DNA from: Apostichopus californicus
Lineage: Eukaryota > Echinodermata > Holothuroidea > Aspidochirotida > Stichopodidae
Direction of reading: 5' to 3'
NCBI GenBank assembly: GCA_020650975.1
Contig: JAIPMN010009261.1
Location: forward strand, 1 to 50,177
DNA: 50,177 nt
The notes below the pieces were generated by a model. It worked only from the letters and a program-made list of their open reading frames with translations, searched no databases and was not told where the DNA came from. Positions 47,573 through 50,177 of the stretch are shown in pieces. The position numbers were made by a program, and so were the translations under genes. Numbering within the stretch: position 1 is the first letter of the stretch; each line of letters opens with the position of its first letter.

Positions 47573-47770
47573 ATAAGCATTAATTTGGGTTTGTCCTAAA
47601 TTTCAAGTAACACCCAATTCATAGCAAATTCAATGATGTGAATATCAAAGTAATATATTTCGTACTCCAAAAAACAGAATTTTTTTGTAACCTTAGTGTA
47701 AATTAAAAAGCAACGTTAAATGAAGTCAATTGACATTACACTATTGTTTCTATATTTCTGTATCATGTAC

Positions 47771-47840
47771 CTGTTAAGCCGTTAAAAATGACAAAATTTA
47801 GGTTGCTTCCATCATCACAAGAACGGATGTCTCCAGTCAA
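47771..47840 (-). CDS. Weak candidate exon, 70 nt
   Basis: A good acceptor (TTATCTTTCAG) and donor (ACAG/GTACAT) enclose one open frame, starting LTGDIRSCDDGSNLNFVIFN. Its end phase (1) does not match the phase-0 start of the NHS-like exon at 44011, so an intervening exon would be needed. No family match is recognised. Confidence 0.22.
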
Positions 47841-49127
47841 CTGAAAGATAACCATGTTTGTTGTAATTTCAGAGCCAATGCCGAACAACTGTTTTTAATC
47901 CCATAATCCTTTTCTAACTAGTTTACTTCTGTAAGCTGGATGAATTAAGGCTAGGATATATGTTTATACATCTGAAATGCATATAGTTAGGCTGTATAGT
48001 GCTGTACGTGAAACTGGTTATTAATATTCCCTCACAAATATGCTAGTATGTCAAATAATGGTTACTGGTTTAGTAATTGTTCAAATCTCAACAAATACAT
48101 TCACTGCTACATTTACAAGCAGCTCATACACTTAAACAGTTTAGTGGCGTTAAGTTAACCCCCCTCCCCCATTAATGCCTAGGAATGTATGATGGTAAGA
48201 ATCTCCAAAAAGGCACTTTAAAAAAAAAAAGTCTTGTAATTTTTCCTTTTGTAACAATTTTGTGGCAAACATAAAGCTTTTTCTAAAGACTTAGTCCCAA
48301 CAATCCCTCAATTGCAACAAAGGAAATTAAGTCTGTACCTGACAAAGAAACAAGTAAACAAGTAAACAAACAAAACTGATGATAAACACCAGAACAAACA
48401 GACAGACAGACATGTTTATTGACAGAGTTCAACCAATGCCCATGACTCAGACAGGTTGGTTTTATCAGGTACTCTCTGGTTTGATCAAATTCTACATACC
48501 AAATACTTTCACTCCTGTTCAAAATTATTGCAGCGCCTACTTCCCCTATATTTTTCTACTTTTGGTTTTGTAAAACTGAGTATTAAAATCATATCCAACC
48601 GAGAATAGCATATCTTATTGGCCCTGTTTTGTTATCAATTCCCAGTCACAAAATACATATGTCTCTGCACAAAACCAACAATGGTGGCTCCCGCTGTGAA
48701 CGACCAACATTGCATGCTTCCCCTCGATATTAAGACTCTGAAGAAAATGTCGGTTATTTACTTAAATAAACCAATCCTGACATCCTCGTTAGGACGACGT
48801 GTTAGTCGCTCGAGTGCTCCTGCGCAAGATCTGATTAACTTGCCGTCTCCAGAATTTGTCTTTTGTGTATTATTCCATTTATTGGAAGTGACAACCATTG
48901 ACAGGAGAGAGGAAATTAAATATTTCAGGTTGCTATGGAAAGATGCACCTCATGTAGATATGTCTCCCCCCCCCCCCCACAAAAAAAAAGAGATAAAAAA
49001 TTGGAAACCCTTACATGGAATATCAATAGGACAGAATTTTAAGGTACAGGCTAGTTGGTTTGCACTTGATTGCCAACTTTTGGCATTGAACTTCATGTAG
49101 CAAACTCACCTAGTATTACTCCAAATA

Positions 49128-49285
49128 TGATTGGAAGTGATCACAATTGATTGACCGATTGATAGACTGCAACTAATTAATTGATGGAATGACTGATTAA
49201 TTGATTGATTGATAGATTGCAACTGATTAACTGATGGCATGACTGACTGATTGATTGATAGACTGCAATTGATTGATTGTAATTG
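49128..49285. repeat. TGAT-rich degenerate tandem repeat
   Basis: Units of about 50 bp containing GATAGACTGCAACTGATTAA-like words interspersed with GATTGATTGATT. About three copies. Confidence 0.75.
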
Positions 49286-50177
49286 ATCAAAATTTATGAG
49301 ACAATCATCACCAAAGGAATGTTAATAATGAGAGAGATTTTGTCGCCCAGACACCTCTTTATGTTAAGGATTACATGAAAAAATGCATTTTGGCAACACT
49401 GCAATATAAATTCCCTCCAACTCAAAAAGGTTTTCAAACTCACTTTTAGCTTCTAAATGCAACACACTTGATTTTACCTTAATAATTCATTTATGCCTTC
49501 TGCTATTCAACAACATACAATTAGATCCACACTTAGCTAAGAGATCTAACAAACTTCCCTATCAGATGAGCCTAGCCTACTTTTGCAAATAAGAATCAGG
49601 GTTGGACCATACATTTATTTCCTGGCTTTATTGTGACTTTCTGACAATATGGTGGGGAAAAAACAAGAAATATCAGTGTTTAAGTAACCATAGTGAAATA
49701 TGTGTTGAGGAATAGAACATACTACATGTAACCATCTCCTTTTCATAATATCTAACAGGTTGAGAATGCAAGCTTTTATTGAGTTCTACTATATAACCCA
49801 GTACATGGCCATTCTCCACGTTGTTGTTAGAGTTCTATGCGATATATAGCTTTTTATTTGTACAATAATGTCCCAGTATCAGGCGTGGCCTTGATACAAG
49901 CCTCTAAATTAAACAACTATATTAAACTGCAGAGAATACTTTAACAATAGTCTCGCAACAATTCCCTTGGCCATTTTATATGTGCTTAAGCTTATGTATA
50001 CCTTTGCTAAGGTAATGACCCAGTGAGAAATTTGCAACCATGCAACTACAATAGGGTTACAGGAGAACCAACCCCATGAACTTTACCTGAACCCTCCCAT
50101 TATCTAATCTGTTATCACCTATAATCTCATTTTATATCTCCCATTGGTGACAATTCTGAACAAGACCAGAGGATATA

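Larger units (their letters stand above)
44012..50177. other. Upstream flank or intron of the NHS-like gene
   Basis: About 6 kb without a firm gene. Holds C-tracts (44,137; 46,791; 48,967), AT palindromes (47,336-47,425), a tRNA-like SINE remnant, a TGAT-rich tandem repeat and two weak candidate exons. If the NHS-like gene has the usual N-terminal exons, this is probably intron. Confidence 0.45.

Noticed and set aside
1-50177. Known conserved microRNA seeds, rRNA, snRNA, CRISPR-like arrays
   Set aside because: None recognised on either strand by eye. The spaced repeats present are ordinary minisatellites without unique spacers.

Overview
This is a stretch of animal nuclear DNA, AT-rich (roughly two thirds A+T by eye), with small exons, GT-AG introns from a few hundred bases to about 5 kb, minisatellites and short non-autonomous DNA transposons. 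Three protein genes are recognisable: a TRIM-family gene, site-2 protease (MBTPS2) and a Nance-Horan-syndrome (NHS) family gene. All three families are metazoan. A marine invertebrate deuterostome, probably an echinoderm such as a sea cucumber, fits the low GC, the intron style, the repeated TAGGCCT-type words and the dispersed repeats. That assignment is inference; nothing here fixes the species.

Layout. Positions 1-9,629 (minus strand) carry the 5' two thirds or more of a TRIM gene: RING, B-box 1, B-box 2 and coiled coil in ten or eleven exons, with the C-terminus not found in the window. About 1.7 kb separates its start codon from that of MBTPS2, which runs the other way (11,308-22,736, nine exons, 489 residues, complete, with HELGH and LDG active-site motifs). 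Intron 8 of MBTPS2 is 5.2 kb and holds a 131-bp minisatellite, an 11-bp minisatellite and a dispersed repeat. From 22.7 to 37.9 kb no gene is convincing. This stretch holds repeats, a hAT-type element with a perfect 8-bp target duplication, a 73-bp hairpin-bearing minisatellite and a few GC-richer islands. From 37,871 to 44,011 (minus strand) lie three large exons encoding 1,238 residues of the NHS-family protein. Its N-terminal (WAVE-homology) exons were not found and probably lie beyond the right edge. The last 6 kb holds repeats and two weak candidate exons.

The genes have unrelated jobs: probable ubiquitin ligation for the TRIM protein, intramembrane proteolysis of SREBP/ATF6-type factors for MBTPS2, and actin/WAVE-linked regulation for the NHS-like protein. 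I see no operon-like or pathway logic. All exon joins were made by hand from splice signals and reading phase; no transcript evidence was available. I did not find a convincing novel system. The most notable observations are a duplicated splice donor in MBTPS2, two adjacent miniature transposons with 5-bp duplications, a 20-bp repeat array upstream of MBTPS2, and a broken protein-like frame at 33.75-34.0 kb.
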